A stretch of 64,000 nt of DNA from JAIYCX01 sp964353175 (GCA_964353175.1 CAYGUX010000006.1:45571-109570), one strand, 5' to 3'; positions 43,128-52,397 are shown, numbered from the stretch's first letter. The notes: generated by a model from the sequence alone, not told the origin. Made by a program: numbers and translations.

Positions 43128-43913
43128 TTAAAGTTCTCGCTTCCTAAACGCAAGGCCAGAGACTAATAGAATTAGCAAACAATAAGATATTGCATAAAAC
43201 AGTATAAAAAATATCTGATTGGTGGTGAGGCCTATGTTATATACTAGGTCATCATATCTACATATCGCTCTCAGGTCTGGAATTATGTACTTTAAGCCAG
43301 TTCCTACAATATTAAGAAGGGTATTGCTTTCGCCTAGTTTAAATAGATACTCTGTTATGTAATTGACAGATCTACCTGCGATGAAAAATGCAAAACTAAA
43401 TAGTCCTGGAAGTACAGGAGATACTGAAATGGTTGAAAAGAAAACAGTAATAGCAGAAATGATTGCGATCTCCCAAGTCATACACCAAAAAGCATCTAGG
43501 AAAAGTAGATCTAATTTCCCTTCGATCGGATAAACTATAACTTGTAGAATGATAAGCATAAGTAATACAAGAAAACTTGCTGTAGCCCATAATCCAAGGA
43601 ACTTGCCGAATAAGAATTGATTCCTAGAGACCGCCTTTGAGAGGATATTATAAATAGTTTTTTGACTGATTTCTTTTTGAAATAAAGTTACGCCGGTAAT
43701 GATACTAATGATTACACCACTAAGAGAAATCATAAAAAACCCAAAGCTTTTTACGACTCGATACTGATCACCGACACTGACAGACCCAAAAGCGACTGAG
43801 GCAAGAATGATTAAAAGTGAAAAAAACAATACGGCCCAGAGTATGTTACTCCTAATAGCTTCTCTAAATGAATTTCTAGCGATTGATAAGATCTTAACCA
43901 TGTTCCGCCTCAT
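43128..43913 (-). CDS. pilI: ABC transporter permease, PilI-like
   Basis: 261 residues, ABC-2 permease with about six membrane helices: near 22-45, 56-78, 105-128, 140-165, 170-190 and 233-255. Typical segments are ARNSFREAIRSNILWAVLFFS at the N terminus and SGVIISIITGVTLFQKEISQKTIYNILSKAVSRNQFLFGKF. Its start overlaps the ATPase gene by 20 bases. The order pilA - TPR-like - ATPase - permease equals Myxococcus pilA-pilG-pilH-pilI, where the transporter is needed for pilus assembly or export. The symbol rests on gene order and domain type. Confidence 0.85.
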   Translation of the reverse strand: MRRNMVKILSIARNSFREAIRSNILWAVLFFSLLIILASVAFGSVSVGDQYRVVKSFGFFMISLSGVIISIITGVTLFQKEISQKTIYNILSKAVSRNQFLFGKFLGLWATASFLVLLMLIILQVIVYPIEGKLDLLFLDAFWCMTWEIAIISAITVFFSTISVSPVLPGLFSFAFFIAGRSVNYITEYLFKLGESNTLLNIVGTGLKYIIPDLRAICRYDDLVYNIGLTTNQIFFILFYAISYCLLILLVSGLAFRKREL

Positions 43914-44850
43914 TACTTAAATCCAGAAAGGTTTGTTCTAAGGATTCATGCTCTAAATTGAAGCTATGTACCTTATAACCCTTATGCATTGCCATGTGCA
44001 TGCATATATCGGCTTGTTCTCGATTCTGTAAAATTAAACTAGCTAGTTCATTTCTAATCTCTAGACCAAGGCATTTTATAGAGAATTCACTGAGAAATGT
44101 CTGAAGAAGTTCCTCCGTGACGCCTAGCTCATGTCTCAGTTCTAGTCGAAATGAAGTGCTGATTGTTTCATGAGAGTTAAGATTCCTTTCTTTCACCACT
44201 TGGCCATTTGAAAGGAAAATCGCTCTATCGGCAAATAACTCAATATCATGAAGAATGTGTGAGGAGACAATAATGCTAGTACCTTGTGCTTTAAGGCTTA
44301 CAAAGATCTCTTTCATGTCTCGCCTAGCAATAGGGTCTAGTCCAGAGAATGGCTCATCGAGGATTAGGATTTTTGGAGAGTTTAGAATAGCTTGTGCTAT
44401 GCCTACTCTCTGTTGAAGGCCTTTGGAGAGAGATTTTATTTTATCCTTACGCCTTAATGCTAGATTGGTTAAATTTAAAACTTTATTGATTTCCCTGATG
44501 TTTACATCCCCTCGTAATCCCAGCATGTTACCATATAGTTCTAAAGTTTCCTCTACATTTAAGTGTTGATAGAAGTAGGGTTGCTCTGGTAAAAATCCGA
44601 AATTAGCTCTTTGTTTGTCGTGGGATAATGGGCGACCTTCTAGCGTGATACTTCCAGAATGGTAATTTACTAAGCCTAGGATACATTTAATGAGGCTGGT
44701 TTTACCCGCGCCGTTTACTCCCAATATCGCTAGTGTCTCGCCTCTTCTTAGGTCTAGAGAAACCGATTTTAAGGCACTTTTTTTCGTGTATAGCCAATGG
44801 GACTTATAGTCTTTGACTAGGTTTTTAACACTAAGAATATGTTCATCCAT
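43894..44850 (-). CDS. pilH: ABC transporter ATP-binding protein, PilH-like
   Basis: 318 residues. Walker A GVNGAGKTSLIK (about 43-54), Q-loop GFLPEQPYFYQHL, signature LSKGLQQRVGIAQAIL, Walker B ILILDEPFSGLD and H-loop SSHILHDIE. A C-terminal extension of about 95 residues, typical for DrrA/CcmA-like ATPases paired with ABC-2 permeases. It sits between the TPR-like gene (three-base gap) and the permease gene (overlap), matching PilH of the Myxococcus pil locus. The transported substrate is not known. Confidence 0.9.
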   Translation of the reverse strand: MDEHILSVKNLVKDYKSHWLYTKKSALKSVSLDLRRGETLAILGVNGAGKTSLIKCILGLVNYHSGSITLEGRPLSHDKQRANFGFLPEQPYFYQHLNVEETLELYGNMLGLRGDVNIREINKVLNLTNLALRRKDKIKSLSKGLQQRVGIAQAILNSPKILILDEPFSGLDPIARRDMKEIFVSLKAQGTSIIVSSHILHDIELFADRAIFLSNGQVVKERNLNSHETISTSFRLELRHELGVTEELLQTFLSEFSIKCLGLEIRNELASLILQNREQADICMHMAMHKGYKVHSFNLEHESLEQTFLDLSNEAEHG

Positions 44851-44853
44851 TTT

Positions 44854-45756
44854 TTACCAGCCTTCGTTCTTAAACATGCCTGTGCGCGCGGTTTTCCCTT
44901 TAAAGGTTAAGCCTAATCCAAGCGATTTGGATTGTACGCTCAGTGTTTCTCGATCAAATACATATATATCACCTAGAGGATCCATGGGAAGCTCTTTTAA
45001 ATACCCAGCATTAAGTAGGTCATGCCAAGAAGATGGACTTGATTTTTTTTCTAGGTTAAACTTTTGGATGGATGCATTTAATAGTTTTATATCTCTTGAG
45101 ACATAAGCTTCAAGCAATTTTTTCTTTAATGCTTTTTTTGCATATTCATCTTTACTCGTATTTAAGCTTGCTGTAAGAAATGCGATTGCCTCTTCTGGTG
45201 TGCCGTGTGAGGCTGTCAATTTGGCGGTTAGATTGGTGATTAGTTGTGGAGCACCTTCAAGGTTTGATGCGATCTTAAAGGACTCTTTTGCTTTTTGGAA
45301 GTCCTCTAGGAAGTACCATTCGTTAAAGCCTATTAGGTAATAATATTTCCAATTTTCTGGATATGCTACAATTCCTTTTTTTAGAATCTTATTACTGTTC
45401 TCTGGTTCTTTAGCTATCCATGAAAGGAGGGTGCCGCAAAATTCATATACATGATCAGCTTTGGAATCTAGGGAACTAACTACATCGCACATATGGAAAA
45501 ACCATGGCATAGATGCCTTTTTTTGATACTGTTCTCCAAAGTAGTTTAAGGTCATAAACCAGAAAATGTCAGCCATAGGTTTTTGATAACCAAAGGTGAA
45601 AAAATTTATTGCCTGAGCGTCTGGTAGATATGTCGGAGGCCTGTCTGGACTATTAGTAGTGTTAATCGTTCTGATTAATTGATCGTGAGAAAATATGACG
45701 GACACTAACAATGAAATGGTAACTATACTAGCTTTTATTAAGTTAATAAATGGCAT
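44854..45756 (-). CDS. pilG: Membrane-anchored TPR-like protein, PilG-like by position
   Basis: 300 residues. One N-terminal membrane helix or signal anchor (about 7-24) is followed by QAINFFTFGYQKPMADIFWFMTLNYFGE. Helical repeat-like segments follow (YYYLIGFNEWYFLEDFQKAKESFKIAS and LITNLTAKLTASHGTPEEAIAFL). It is encoded between pilA and the ABC genes, where Myxococcus has pilG. Sequence alone gives only TPR-like character, so the name is positional inference. It probably faces the periplasm and works with the adjacent transporter. Confidence 0.75.
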   Translation of the reverse strand: MPFINLIKASIVTISLLVSVIFSHDQLIRTINTTNSPDRPPTYLPDAQAINFFTFGYQKPMADIFWFMTLNYFGEQYQKKASMPWFFHMCDVVSSLDSKADHVYEFCGTLLSWIAKEPENSNKILKKGIVAYPENWKYYYLIGFNEWYFLEDFQKAKESFKIASNLEGAPQLITNLTAKLTASHGTPEEAIAFLTASLNTSKDEYAKKALKKKLLEAYVSRDIKLLNASIQKFNLEKKSSPSSWHDLLNAGYLKELPMDPLGDIYVFDRETLSVQSKSLGLGLTFKGKTARTGMFKNEGW

Positions 45757-45831
45757 GGTGATTTGCGAAAGGAGGCATTAAAAATAGTTGCTCGGAAACT
45801 TAGTTGATCATAAAATCAGAGTTTTGAAAAT

Positions 45832-45863
45832 AAAAAAAAGGCGGGTCGATGACCCGCCTTTTA
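45832..45863 (-). terminator. Intrinsic terminator after pilA
   Basis: AAAGGCGGGTC-gat-GACCCGCCTTT stem at about 45837-45861. Read on the minus strand it ends in a long T-run (complement of 45831-45839), starting about 20 bases past the pilA stop. It should limit expression of the downstream ABC genes relative to pilin. Confidence 0.9.
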
Positions 45864-45882
45864 AGCATTAGGTTAATTATGC

Positions 45883-46311
45883 TTAACCAATTCCTGGAGC
45901 ACTTGGTTCACATGTACCGGAATTATCGCTATTTCCCATAACGTTTCCAGCTGCACCAGTTGATGCCCATTCGTAATCTCTATCTCCTTGACCATGGCAA
46001 GAAGCGCCAGAGAACTCATCAGCAGTACCACTTCCATCAGCAGAAGCGTAATCTACTTGAACGCCATCACTAATTACGAATCCAGGTAGGATACCTACGC
46101 AATCAGAAGTATCGCAAGTAGCATACTGTTCGTTATCAACGAAGTAAGCTTCTTCACCTGTAATACCATTTCTAAGGTCAGACTGAGCACGGCCGTTAAA
46201 TGCCTTAGTTTTATACTCAGCGAACTGGGGAATCGCTATCGCTGCTAGAATACCAATAATTGCTACAACTACTAGCAATTCAATTAGCGTAAAGCCTTTT
46301 TCTCTTTTCAT
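45883..46311 (-). CDS. pilA: Type IV pilin PilA
   Basis: 142 residues. Short leader MKREKG, then the mature N terminus FTLIELLVVVAIIGILAAIA with Glu at position 5, the type IVa signature cut and methylated by PilD. The helix continues IPQFAEYKTKAFNGRAQSDLRN. The globular head has four Cys (CDTSDC, ASCHG, GTCEPS), allowing two disulfides, and many Gly/Ser/Asp. An AGGAG ribosome site stands about ten bases before the ATG. A near-consensus sigma-54 promoter lies 140 bases upstream. It is first in the pil locus and followed by a strong terminator, then pilGHI-like genes. Confidence 0.96.
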   Translation of the reverse strand: MKREKGFTLIELLVVVAIIGILAAIAIPQFAEYKTKAFNGRAQSDLRNGITGEEAYFVDNEQYATCDTSDCVGILPGFVISDGVQVDYASADGSGTADEFSGASCHGQGDRDYEWASTGAAGNVMGNSDNSGTCEPSAPGIG

Positions 46312-46743
46312 TTTTTAAGCTCCTGTTGGGGATTTGCACACTTATATTATAATAATTACTGCCTCAATAAACTCTCAAGCCATCTCAGCAGTATTAACAC
46401 TTAACTTGGACTATATATCGGATAATAGACCAGCTTGTTGCCAAGGGATTGATGCAAATTAGATGCCATCACTTCAACAAAAGTTTCCATCTTAAATTAA
46501 TGGATGTACTCTGTGTGAAAACAGTATGTTACTTAAGGGGAGATGAGGATGATAAGAGATCAGCAATAGTCCCCCTCCCTTAGTTAGTGACAAAATTTGT
46601 CCCGCCAATTTGAATAAGTGACGAAAACTGTTCACTGCTGGAAAGGTTTTTCATAGCACCATTGTTAAATTTCTAGTCATCCTAACTCCCAGACGAATAT
46701 GATTCGTTAATATTATATTGAATTGTCTTTCTAGGATTATATA
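46312..46743. other. 432-base intergenic region between pilA and the HDOD gene
   Basis: Divergent promoter region. It holds the pilA sigma-54 site and a leader of about 130 bases on the minus side. The remainder up to 46743 must include the promoter and any enhancer sites for either gene. No protein gene or strong hairpin is seen. Confidence 0.6.
46452..46468 (-). promoter_or_regulatory. Sigma-54 (RpoN) promoter of pilA
   Basis: On the minus strand TGGCAT (complement of 46463-46468), five bases, then TTGCAT region (46452-46457), giving the GG-N10-GC spacing required for the -24/-12 elements. It lies about 140 bases before the pilA start. RpoN plus PilR control of pilA is established in Pseudomonas and Myxococcus. 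Confidence 0.7.
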
Positions 46744-47679
46744 ATGGGCCTTCTTGATATATTTTCAATTTCTTCTAAGGCTAAAGCCTCGGTACTTTCG
46801 AAAACATCTAGATCAGACGAAGAAAGAATAGTTAGAACTTTGGGACTTAGGCATTTAGACACAATGCCCTCTCAGGCTACTAAGGCCTTTCAACTATCTT
46901 GTAATCCAAAGGCGACCTTAGAAGATTTTGTTCAGATTGTAGAGTCTGATGAGGTTTTGAGTGCAAGAATAATTCGAATTGCTAATTCGGTATATTTTAG
47001 GAGGGGAGAACAATCCAAGGACATTAGCGCGGCTGTTGCAAATATTGGATTGAATGAGATTAAGTGCCTTCTTTCTGCTGCGATGTTGAAAAGTTTATTA
47101 AAGTCTAAATCAAACTTTCGAATGAATATTTGGGCGAATGCGATTGCTGTCGGAATCGCAGCGAGAATGTTATCTCCTTATACCAATATTCCTGATGGGG
47201 AAGCGTTTCTTTCTGGTATTTTACATGATGTTGGCAAGTTGATTATTTTGGATCGCTTACCAAAAGAATATGAAGCTCTCTTACAAAGGTTTTATAACTC
47301 TGATGATACTGGTACTAAGTTTGAGGAAGAGGCATTTGATTTAACTCACGTAGAAGTAGGGAAGTGGCTTGCGGAGAAATGGACTTTTCCGGAAGTAGTT
47401 AGGTCTTCGATCGCCTTTCATCATTCGCCTTGGACTAAGAATGAGAAAGCTAGAGGAAGAGTAACGAGCCATGCTATGTTAATCAAATGCGCGGATGTTC
47501 TGTGTCATTCTTTGCGTCTCGGTCATCCTACAACTATGAGTAGGTTGGGTAGTTCTGCCAAGAATGAGATAAGTAATATCGCAATTCAACTGAACCAAAG
47601 CGTGGATTCGATACAAAGCATTGCTTTGCAGATTCAGAATCAATTCGAACAGGAATTTTCAATGTATAATACGGATTAG
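46744..47679 (+). CDS. HDOD domain protein
   Basis: 311 residues. The HDOD core spans about 30-260: LDTMPSQATKAFQL, a region resembling the usual VLRLANSA-type stretch (ARIIRIANSVYFRR), ISAAVANIGLNEIKCLLSAA, AFLSGILHDVGKLIILD with an intact HD pair, and LTHVEVGKWLAEKWTFPEVVRSSIAFHH. HDOD proteins act in signalling and chemotaxis-like pathways; most lack enzyme activity. Its last codons are within five bases of the downstream kinase start, so the two are translationally linked and probably one signalling pair. Confidence 0.92.
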   Translation: MGLLDIFSISSKAKASVLSKTSRSDEERIVRTLGLRHLDTMPSQATKAFQLSCNPKATLEDFVQIVESDEVLSARIIRIANSVYFRRGEQSKDISAAVANIGLNEIKCLLSAAMLKSLLKSKSNFRMNIWANAIAVGIAARMLSPYTNIPDGEAFLSGILHDVGKLIILDRLPKEYEALLQRFYNSDDTGTKFEEEAFDLTHVEVGKWLAEKWTFPEVVRSSIAFHHSPWTKNEKARGRVTSHAMLIKCADVLCHSLRLGHPTTMSRLGSSAKNEISNIAIQLNQSVDSIQSIALQIQNQFEQEFSMYNTD

Positions 47680-47683
47680 TCCT

Positions 47684-48919
47684 ATGAGTAACCTATTTAC
47701 TATATTGTATCCATTCTTTACCCTTGCAGGTGCGGTGTTTTTTATATCAGCTTGGGTATTTTTTAATGGGAAACCCTCTAGGAGTCAGAACGCGATTGAT
47801 CAGGATCAAGCAATCTCAGATCAATTTGACCTAGTTTTAAATAATATCGCAGCGGCTGTGATGATTTGTTCTCCGAGTGGACAACCAAGTTTTGCAAGTA
47901 CCTATATCCAAGTGTTGACTGGTTATATGCCGGAAGACTTTAGAGCTTATAAGGGGGACTTTCTAGAGACTTTGATTATGGAGGAAGATATTGAGAGGTA
48001 TCGGCGAAGTAAGAGTATTAGTAAGTTAGGAGAAGATAGTATTGTTAGATTTCGGATAAGACATAAAAGCGGTTTGTTGCTTTGGTTAGAAAGCCGATTA
48101 GTACCTACTTTAGATTTACGAGCAGAGGTGGAATCTGTCCTAAGTATTACAATTGACGTTACAGAAACTATTCACTATCAGTCCCAAATAGAAGAACAGA
48201 ATCAGGATCTAAGTGATTTTGCTTACATGGTATCTCATGATTTAAAGGCCCCAGTGTTTACAATCCAAGGAATGGCGGAAGCGATCAGAGAGGATTGTGG
48301 AGAACGAATTGGTGAAGAGGGCTTACAACTTTTACAGTTTATTTCTAATGCAGCGGATAGACTCCATAGCTTAGTTGGGAGTGTCATAGAGTATTCTTCA
48401 TTAAATAATGCTAGTGATTCTCCTGATAGTGTATCGCTCAGTGAAACAATGGATCAGGTAATCTCAGATCATGCGCCTCATATTAAAGCTGCTGGTGCCA
48501 AAATTGAGTATCCTAATGATCTACCAGCAGTCCGTGGTGAAGGAATACGTATATATCAAGTACTATCAAATTTGATAGGTAATACTATTAAGTATAGGAA
48601 TCAGGATATACCCTTGACTGTAGAAGTGTCAGCAAATTTAGTTCCTCCAAAAATGGTAGAACTGATAATTAGGGATAATGGATTAGGAATACCTGAGAAT
48701 AAATTAGAAGATATTTTTAGACCATATCGTAGGGCGCATGGAGGAGATATTGAAGGTAGTGGAATTGGTTTAGCCTGCGTTAAAAAAATAGTCACCAAGT
48801 TAGGTGGGCAGGTTTATGCGGAAAGTATTGAGGGGGAAGGGAGTATATTTCATGTAGTAATTCCTGCGAAGGAAGCTACTAGGGCTCCTATACCTGAGGA
48901 CTTAAGAAGGATATTTTAG
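47684..48919 (+). CDS. PAS-domain sensor histidine kinase
   Basis: About 411 residues from the ATG at 47684 (the frame stays open upstream, inside the HDOD gene). One membrane helix at about 5-24, then a PAS domain (about 50-165: ICSPSGQPSFASTYIQVLTGY). HisKA follows with H185 in MVSHDLKAPVFTI. HATPase_c motifs are NLIGNTIKYRN, DNGLGIPENKLEDIF and GSGIGLACVKKIV. A cyanobacterial-phytochrome-like kinase core. The input signal is unknown, and no response regulator is adjacent; coupling to the HDOD protein is likely. Confidence 0.92.
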   Translation: MSNLFTILYPFFTLAGAVFFISAWVFFNGKPSRSQNAIDQDQAISDQFDLVLNNIAAAVMICSPSGQPSFASTYIQVLTGYMPEDFRAYKGDFLETLIMEEDIERYRRSKSISKLGEDSIVRFRIRHKSGLLLWLESRLVPTLDLRAEVESVLSITIDVTETIHYQSQIEEQNQDLSDFAYMVSHDLKAPVFTIQGMAEAIREDCGERIGEEGLQLLQFISNAADRLHSLVGSVIEYSSLNNASDSPDSVSLSETMDQVISDHAPHIKAAGAKIEYPNDLPAVRGEGIRIYQVLSNLIGNTIKYRNQDIPLTVEVSANLVPPKMVELIIRDNGLGIPENKLEDIFRPYRRAHGGDIEGSGIGLACVKKIVTKLGGQVYAESIEGEGSIFHVVIPAKEATRAPIPEDLRRIF

Positions 48920-48994
48920 TTGTATCCTAAAGGATAGTATTTTTAGCTTAAATTTACATAGACCTTGAGATTAGGATGGAGTATTATCTAAGGT

Positions 48995-49522
48995 ATGACA
49001 AAATACTATTTAACTACATGTATCTTATTTTTCTATATAGCTTCAGCTTTCGCTCAATCTAGTGGGGATACTGCTAGCACGGAGAGTCAATCTGCTCGAG
49101 GAAAGCTTACAGATACTATTTCCCAAGTAATACAGGCACTAGGATCTAAGGATTTTCAACTCGGGATTACAGAGGCTGATAAAAGTAGCATTGTACAAAA
49201 TGGGCAAGAATTTTCAATTCCAAAATCACTTAGACTAAAAGCCCTTTTGAATCTTCCCATACTTATTAAAGATACGGTTGTCAGAAGAATATTAAAAGCT
49301 GGACAGCCGTATGGATATAAGCTTTCTGAAATTAAGGCAGGAAGCATATTCAATTCACTTGGCTTAAGGTCTGGAGATATCCTGCGTACTGTGGATGGAC
49401 AATTTATTACTACTGAGAAGGAAGCTTTAGATGTTTTTAATTCGGTTAAATTGAAGTCTGAGGTTTCTGTAATGCTTGAGCGAAGTAGTCGTGAAGTGGC
49501 GTATGTATATAAGTTTATTTAA
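48995..49522 (+). CDS. Exported GspC-like PDZ protein
   Basis: 175 residues. Signal peptide MTKYYLTTCILFFYIASAFA, then a linker and a C-terminal PDZ domain from about 105: YGYKLSEIKAGSIFNSLGLRSGDILRTVDGQFITTEKEALDVF. This wording is closest to the PDZ of type II secretion GspC, but the cytoplasmic segment and HR domain arrangement of GspC are missing or degenerate. It may be a T2SS accessory or a stand-alone periplasmic PDZ protein. Only about 75 bases separate it from the kinase gene. Confidence 0.8.
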   Translation: MTKYYLTTCILFFYIASAFAQSSGDTASTESQSARGKLTDTISQVIQALGSKDFQLGITEADKSSIVQNGQEFSIPKSLRLKALLNLPILIKDTVVRRILKAGQPYGYKLSEIKAGSIFNSLGLRSGDILRTVDGQFITTEKEALDVFNSVKLKSEVSVMLERSSREVAYVYKFI

Positions 49523-49534
49523 CTAGTCTATTAC

Positions 49535-51049
49535 CTATGGGAACTCAGATGAGGTGTTTAGCCACCCAGTATTTTTAAGTTCAGCCTTGCCTAGTTTTAG
49601 TATTAAGGAGGTTTCTTTTCTAGTTCTTGCTTTGGGAAGTATCTGATGCGCGCTGACGTTTGGTTTTAGTTTATTGATTTCTGCTTCCATGCTTTTGGGG
49701 AGAATAACCAAGCCCTCCTCAAAATCTAATGTGGGAGAGAGTCTGTTGTGAATCATTGTCCAATAAAATCCATCCCGATTGGTCTTTCTCCTACCTGCCA
49801 AAGCCCTAGTGTCAACAAGTGTGGGATCTACATACAGTTTTAAATTAGGGTTACTTAAGATGGTGTGCACAAGCTTATCAATTGTTAATTGTTGTTTTGC
49901 ATTTAAACTTAAATAATATGAGCCTACTTTATGAGTCCTTGGGATAGAATAGTAGAATGTTATTAGTATGAAACTTGCTGAAAGCACTTTAAGCCCCCAA
50001 TGTTTAGAGCTGTTGAGGTTTGAAAAGGATTGCCACAGAGTAAATCCTATCAGTAGGCTCAATGGGACGTATGAAGGAAAAATATACCAAGGTAGCCTGC
50101 TATTGGGCAGACTGAATATAAATACTGGTACGACTGATAGTAGAAGAAGATAAACTATTCTACTATCTTTCTTCCGAACGGTTAAATAGAGAGCTATCAG
50201 TAAGGCGACAATGGTAATTTTAGGGTAGGTAAAGGAATGTTTTAGGAAAAGTTCCTTTAGGTAGAAGTATGTTTCTCCTTTATGGTGCATTCCTTTTACC
50301 GCACGTTCATAAAGTTCAATATAGAAAAACTTTTTCCACGCTACGGGTGATTGAATACAGTGATATATGTAGTAGATGGAGGGTAGAATCAGAGATAGAA
50401 AGCTTAGCTTCAGGATGTGTTTAATTTTCTCCCCAAGCATTTTGTTCGACGCTAGGATATATAGTGCGTAAATAGTGAGAGGAAGAAAACCTGCTACGGA
50501 CTTCGTGAGACAGGATAGACCGATTGTTAAACATAGATAAACGTCTTGTTTTGCAATATCCTTTTTAGACTCTAGAATGTTCCATAAAAGTATGTAGGAG
50601 ACAGTCAGTAGGGTAAGCAGTAGGTCATCTTGAGTGCCTTTTCTAAATCCATGTGCACCCCAAATAAGCTCTTTAGAGAGTAGTAGAACAAATCCTGCAA
50701 AAATTCCTGGGTAGTAGGAGAGAAAGAGTTTATTAGAGAAGATGATACATAGGTACAATAAAAGTATTCCTAGGGTAGAATCTAGTATTCTATAGCTTAG
50801 ATTGGATTCACCAAGAATTTGAAGTGGGACTTGAGTGATCCACATTTTTAGTGGAGGCTTATTGTAATATGAATCACCATTATATGTCGGGTGGATATAG
50901 TCCCCTGAATGGTACATTTCTTGGACTACTCGGAGATGAATTATCTCGTCTGAGTATTTATCAATTGATTGATGGGTTATTCCAGAAAACAGTACTATGA
51001 TTGCTAGTATGAAAAGTGATAAAAAACTTATAGTACGTATAACCGTCAA
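49535..51049 (-). CDS. ArnT/PMT-type (GT39-like) membrane glycosyltransferase
   Basis: 504 residues with about ten or more hydrophobic helices, covering about residues 5-365. The catalytic Asp-Glu pair near the N terminus is in KYSDEIIHLRVVQEM, followed by GDSYYNKPPLKMWI, the usual K-P-P element of ArnT-like enzymes. A C-terminal soluble part of about 130 residues faces the periplasm. These enzymes move a sugar from a polyprenyl-phosphate donor onto lipid A, protein or glycan. The acceptor is unknown. Confidence 0.88.
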   Translation of the reverse strand: MTVIRTISFLSLFILAIIVLFSGITHQSIDKYSDEIIHLRVVQEMYHSGDYIHPTYNGDSYYNKPPLKMWITQVPLQILGESNLSYRILDSTLGILLLYLCIIFSNKLFLSYYPGIFAGFVLLLSKELIWGAHGFRKGTQDDLLLTLLTVSYILLWNILESKKDIAKQDVYLCLTIGLSCLTKSVAGFLPLTIYALYILASNKMLGEKIKHILKLSFLSLILPSIYYIYHCIQSPVAWKKFFYIELYERAVKGMHHKGETYFYLKELFLKHSFTYPKITIVALLIALYLTVRKKDSRIVYLLLLSVVPVFIFSLPNSRLPWYIFPSYVPLSLLIGFTLWQSFSNLNSSKHWGLKVLSASFILITFYYSIPRTHKVGSYYLSLNAKQQLTIDKLVHTILSNPNLKLYVDPTLVDTRALAGRRKTNRDGFYWTMIHNRLSPTLDFEEGLVILPKSMEAEINKLKPNVSAHQILPKARTRKETSLILKLGKAELKNTGWLNTSSEFP

Positions 51050-51085
51050 GTGAATAGACCTGTTTTGATTTATTTTATGTGAATA

Positions 51086-52075
51086 CTACTCTAGTCCAGT
51101 TCCAAGCAACAACCATTGTTTTTTCCTGCCTGGTCCCATCATCCTTATCCAGGCTTTTGATTGGAAAATAAATCTTACATTTCCGTCTTTTGCTAAGGCT
51201 TCCTTCGGTGGATTCTTATCCCATGCGCCTTTTCTTACTGAGGTAAGTACGGTGCTGTCAAAAATTGCAAGACCTGAGGGTGTAATGATTTCCGCTTTGA
51301 TTAGCTCTCCATCGGCAGTGAGAATAGCTCTTATTGTGACGCCATCTGTTTGAAAGCCACCATTTAATTGTGGGTGATCAATCCAGTTACTTTGTTTTAG
51401 AGCAGAGAATACTTGAAGAGCAACTCTTCTTACGAAAACCGCGAATCTATCAGCCTTCGCATTTAGCATGGTAATATCTCCATCTGGTATTCCTGGGAGA
51501 AAGTCTGAACTTCCACCGGACCCTAATGCGGCCATGCTAGAGATCAGGGATTCATTGCTTTCAGCGCTTTCCTCTTTCTTAGTCTTATTTTTATCAGCCT
51601 TTGAAAGTAGGTTCTCTTTGGAGAGTTCAGAGAGAATTTCCTTATTGGGGTCAATAAAAAGATTTTTTCCAATACTCTTGCCAGTCGTATTTTTGCTAAC
51701 TGATGGTGTTGTCTTTGATTCTTTTTTTATAGGTGCTTGGGGCTTTGATTTTTTAATTGGGGGAGAAATGGAGCCTTCTACTCCTCTTTTGATTTGCTCA
51801 AGCTCGGTGCTTGTGTTCTTATCTGATAGAAAGGGGGTGTCTATTTTGGGGATCTCTTCTTTTAGTGTTTTTGAGGGAGATACGTATGATTTGGTAGGTA
51901 CTTCCTTCTTCTCCGCATCGTCTAGCACGATTGATAGTTCGGTATATCGTTCCTGAGGTTCGAGATGAAAGAAATTCCCATTAAGCATGCTAAGACTAAA
52001 GTGAACTAAAATAGACAAGAATAGGCCGGTAAACAGCCTTAGATGTTCATATTTATCGGAATTAGCGTTAAGCAT
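51086..52075 (-). CDS. TonB-like energy-transducing protein
   Basis: 329 residues. N-terminal membrane helix (about 15-32, FTGLFLSILVHFSLSML), a long Lys/Ser/Pro/Glu-rich linker (about 45-180) and a C-terminal TonB domain from about 235: GVTIRAILTADGELIKAEIITPSGLAIFDSTVLTSVRKGAW. TonB couples the inner-membrane proton gradient to outer-membrane transporters. No exbB/exbD is adjacent. A TolA-like role is an alternative. A divergent start faces tatA. Confidence 0.85.
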   Translation of the reverse strand: MLNANSDKYEHLRLFTGLFLSILVHFSLSMLNGNFFHLEPQERYTELSIVLDDAEKKEVPTKSYVSPSKTLKEEIPKIDTPFLSDKNTSTELEQIKRGVEGSISPPIKKSKPQAPIKKESKTTPSVSKNTTGKSIGKNLFIDPNKEILSELSKENLLSKADKNKTKKEESAESNESLISSMAALGSGGSSDFLPGIPDGDITMLNAKADRFAVFVRRVALQVFSALKQSNWIDHPQLNGGFQTDGVTIRAILTADGELIKAEIITPSGLAIFDSTVLTSVRKGAWDKNPPKEALAKDGNVRFIFQSKAWIRMMGPGRKKQWLLLGTGLE

Positions 52076-52187
52076 AGGAGTTTTCTAGCAAGCCAATCGC
52101 TTGCAAGTTAATTAATGACGAGTATAATAACACAATAATATTCTATCCGCCTTTAAGATAATACTTTAGATAATACAGGAAATTTTT

Positions 52188-52397
52188 ATGTTTGGTCTAG
52201 GCCCTTGGGAATTAGTAATAGTTTTATTTGTTGTCTTAATTGTATTTGGACCAGGTCGTTTACCTGAGCTTGGCACAGGCTTAGGTGAAGGCATTCGGAA
52301 TTTCAAAAAAGGCTTTAAGGATAGTAAGGCACTTGATGTTTCTGATAAGGATAAACCTTCTGTAGAAGTAGAGGAGTCTAAGAAGTTAGAAGACTAA
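52188..52397 (+). CDS. tatA: Twin-arginine translocase subunit TatA
   Basis: 69 residues. One N-terminal membrane helix (WELVIVLFVVLIVF), the hinge FGPGRLPELG, an amphipathic helix with GEGIRNFKKGFKD, and an acidic/Lys tail. This is standard TatA/E. It builds the pore for folded proteins; two Tat substrates are seen in the window (the Rieske-like and DUF1513 proteins). No tatB or tatC is adjacent. Its stop overlaps the convergent zinc-ribbon gene by four bases. Confidence 0.94.
   Translation: MFGLGPWELVIVLFVVLIVFGPGRLPELGTGLGEGIRNFKKGFKDSKALDVSDKDKPSVEVEESKKLED

Noticed and set aside
51468..51956. 162-codon plus-strand frame
   Set aside because: Antisense to the low-complexity linker of the TonB-like gene; Ser/Phe-rich shadow.
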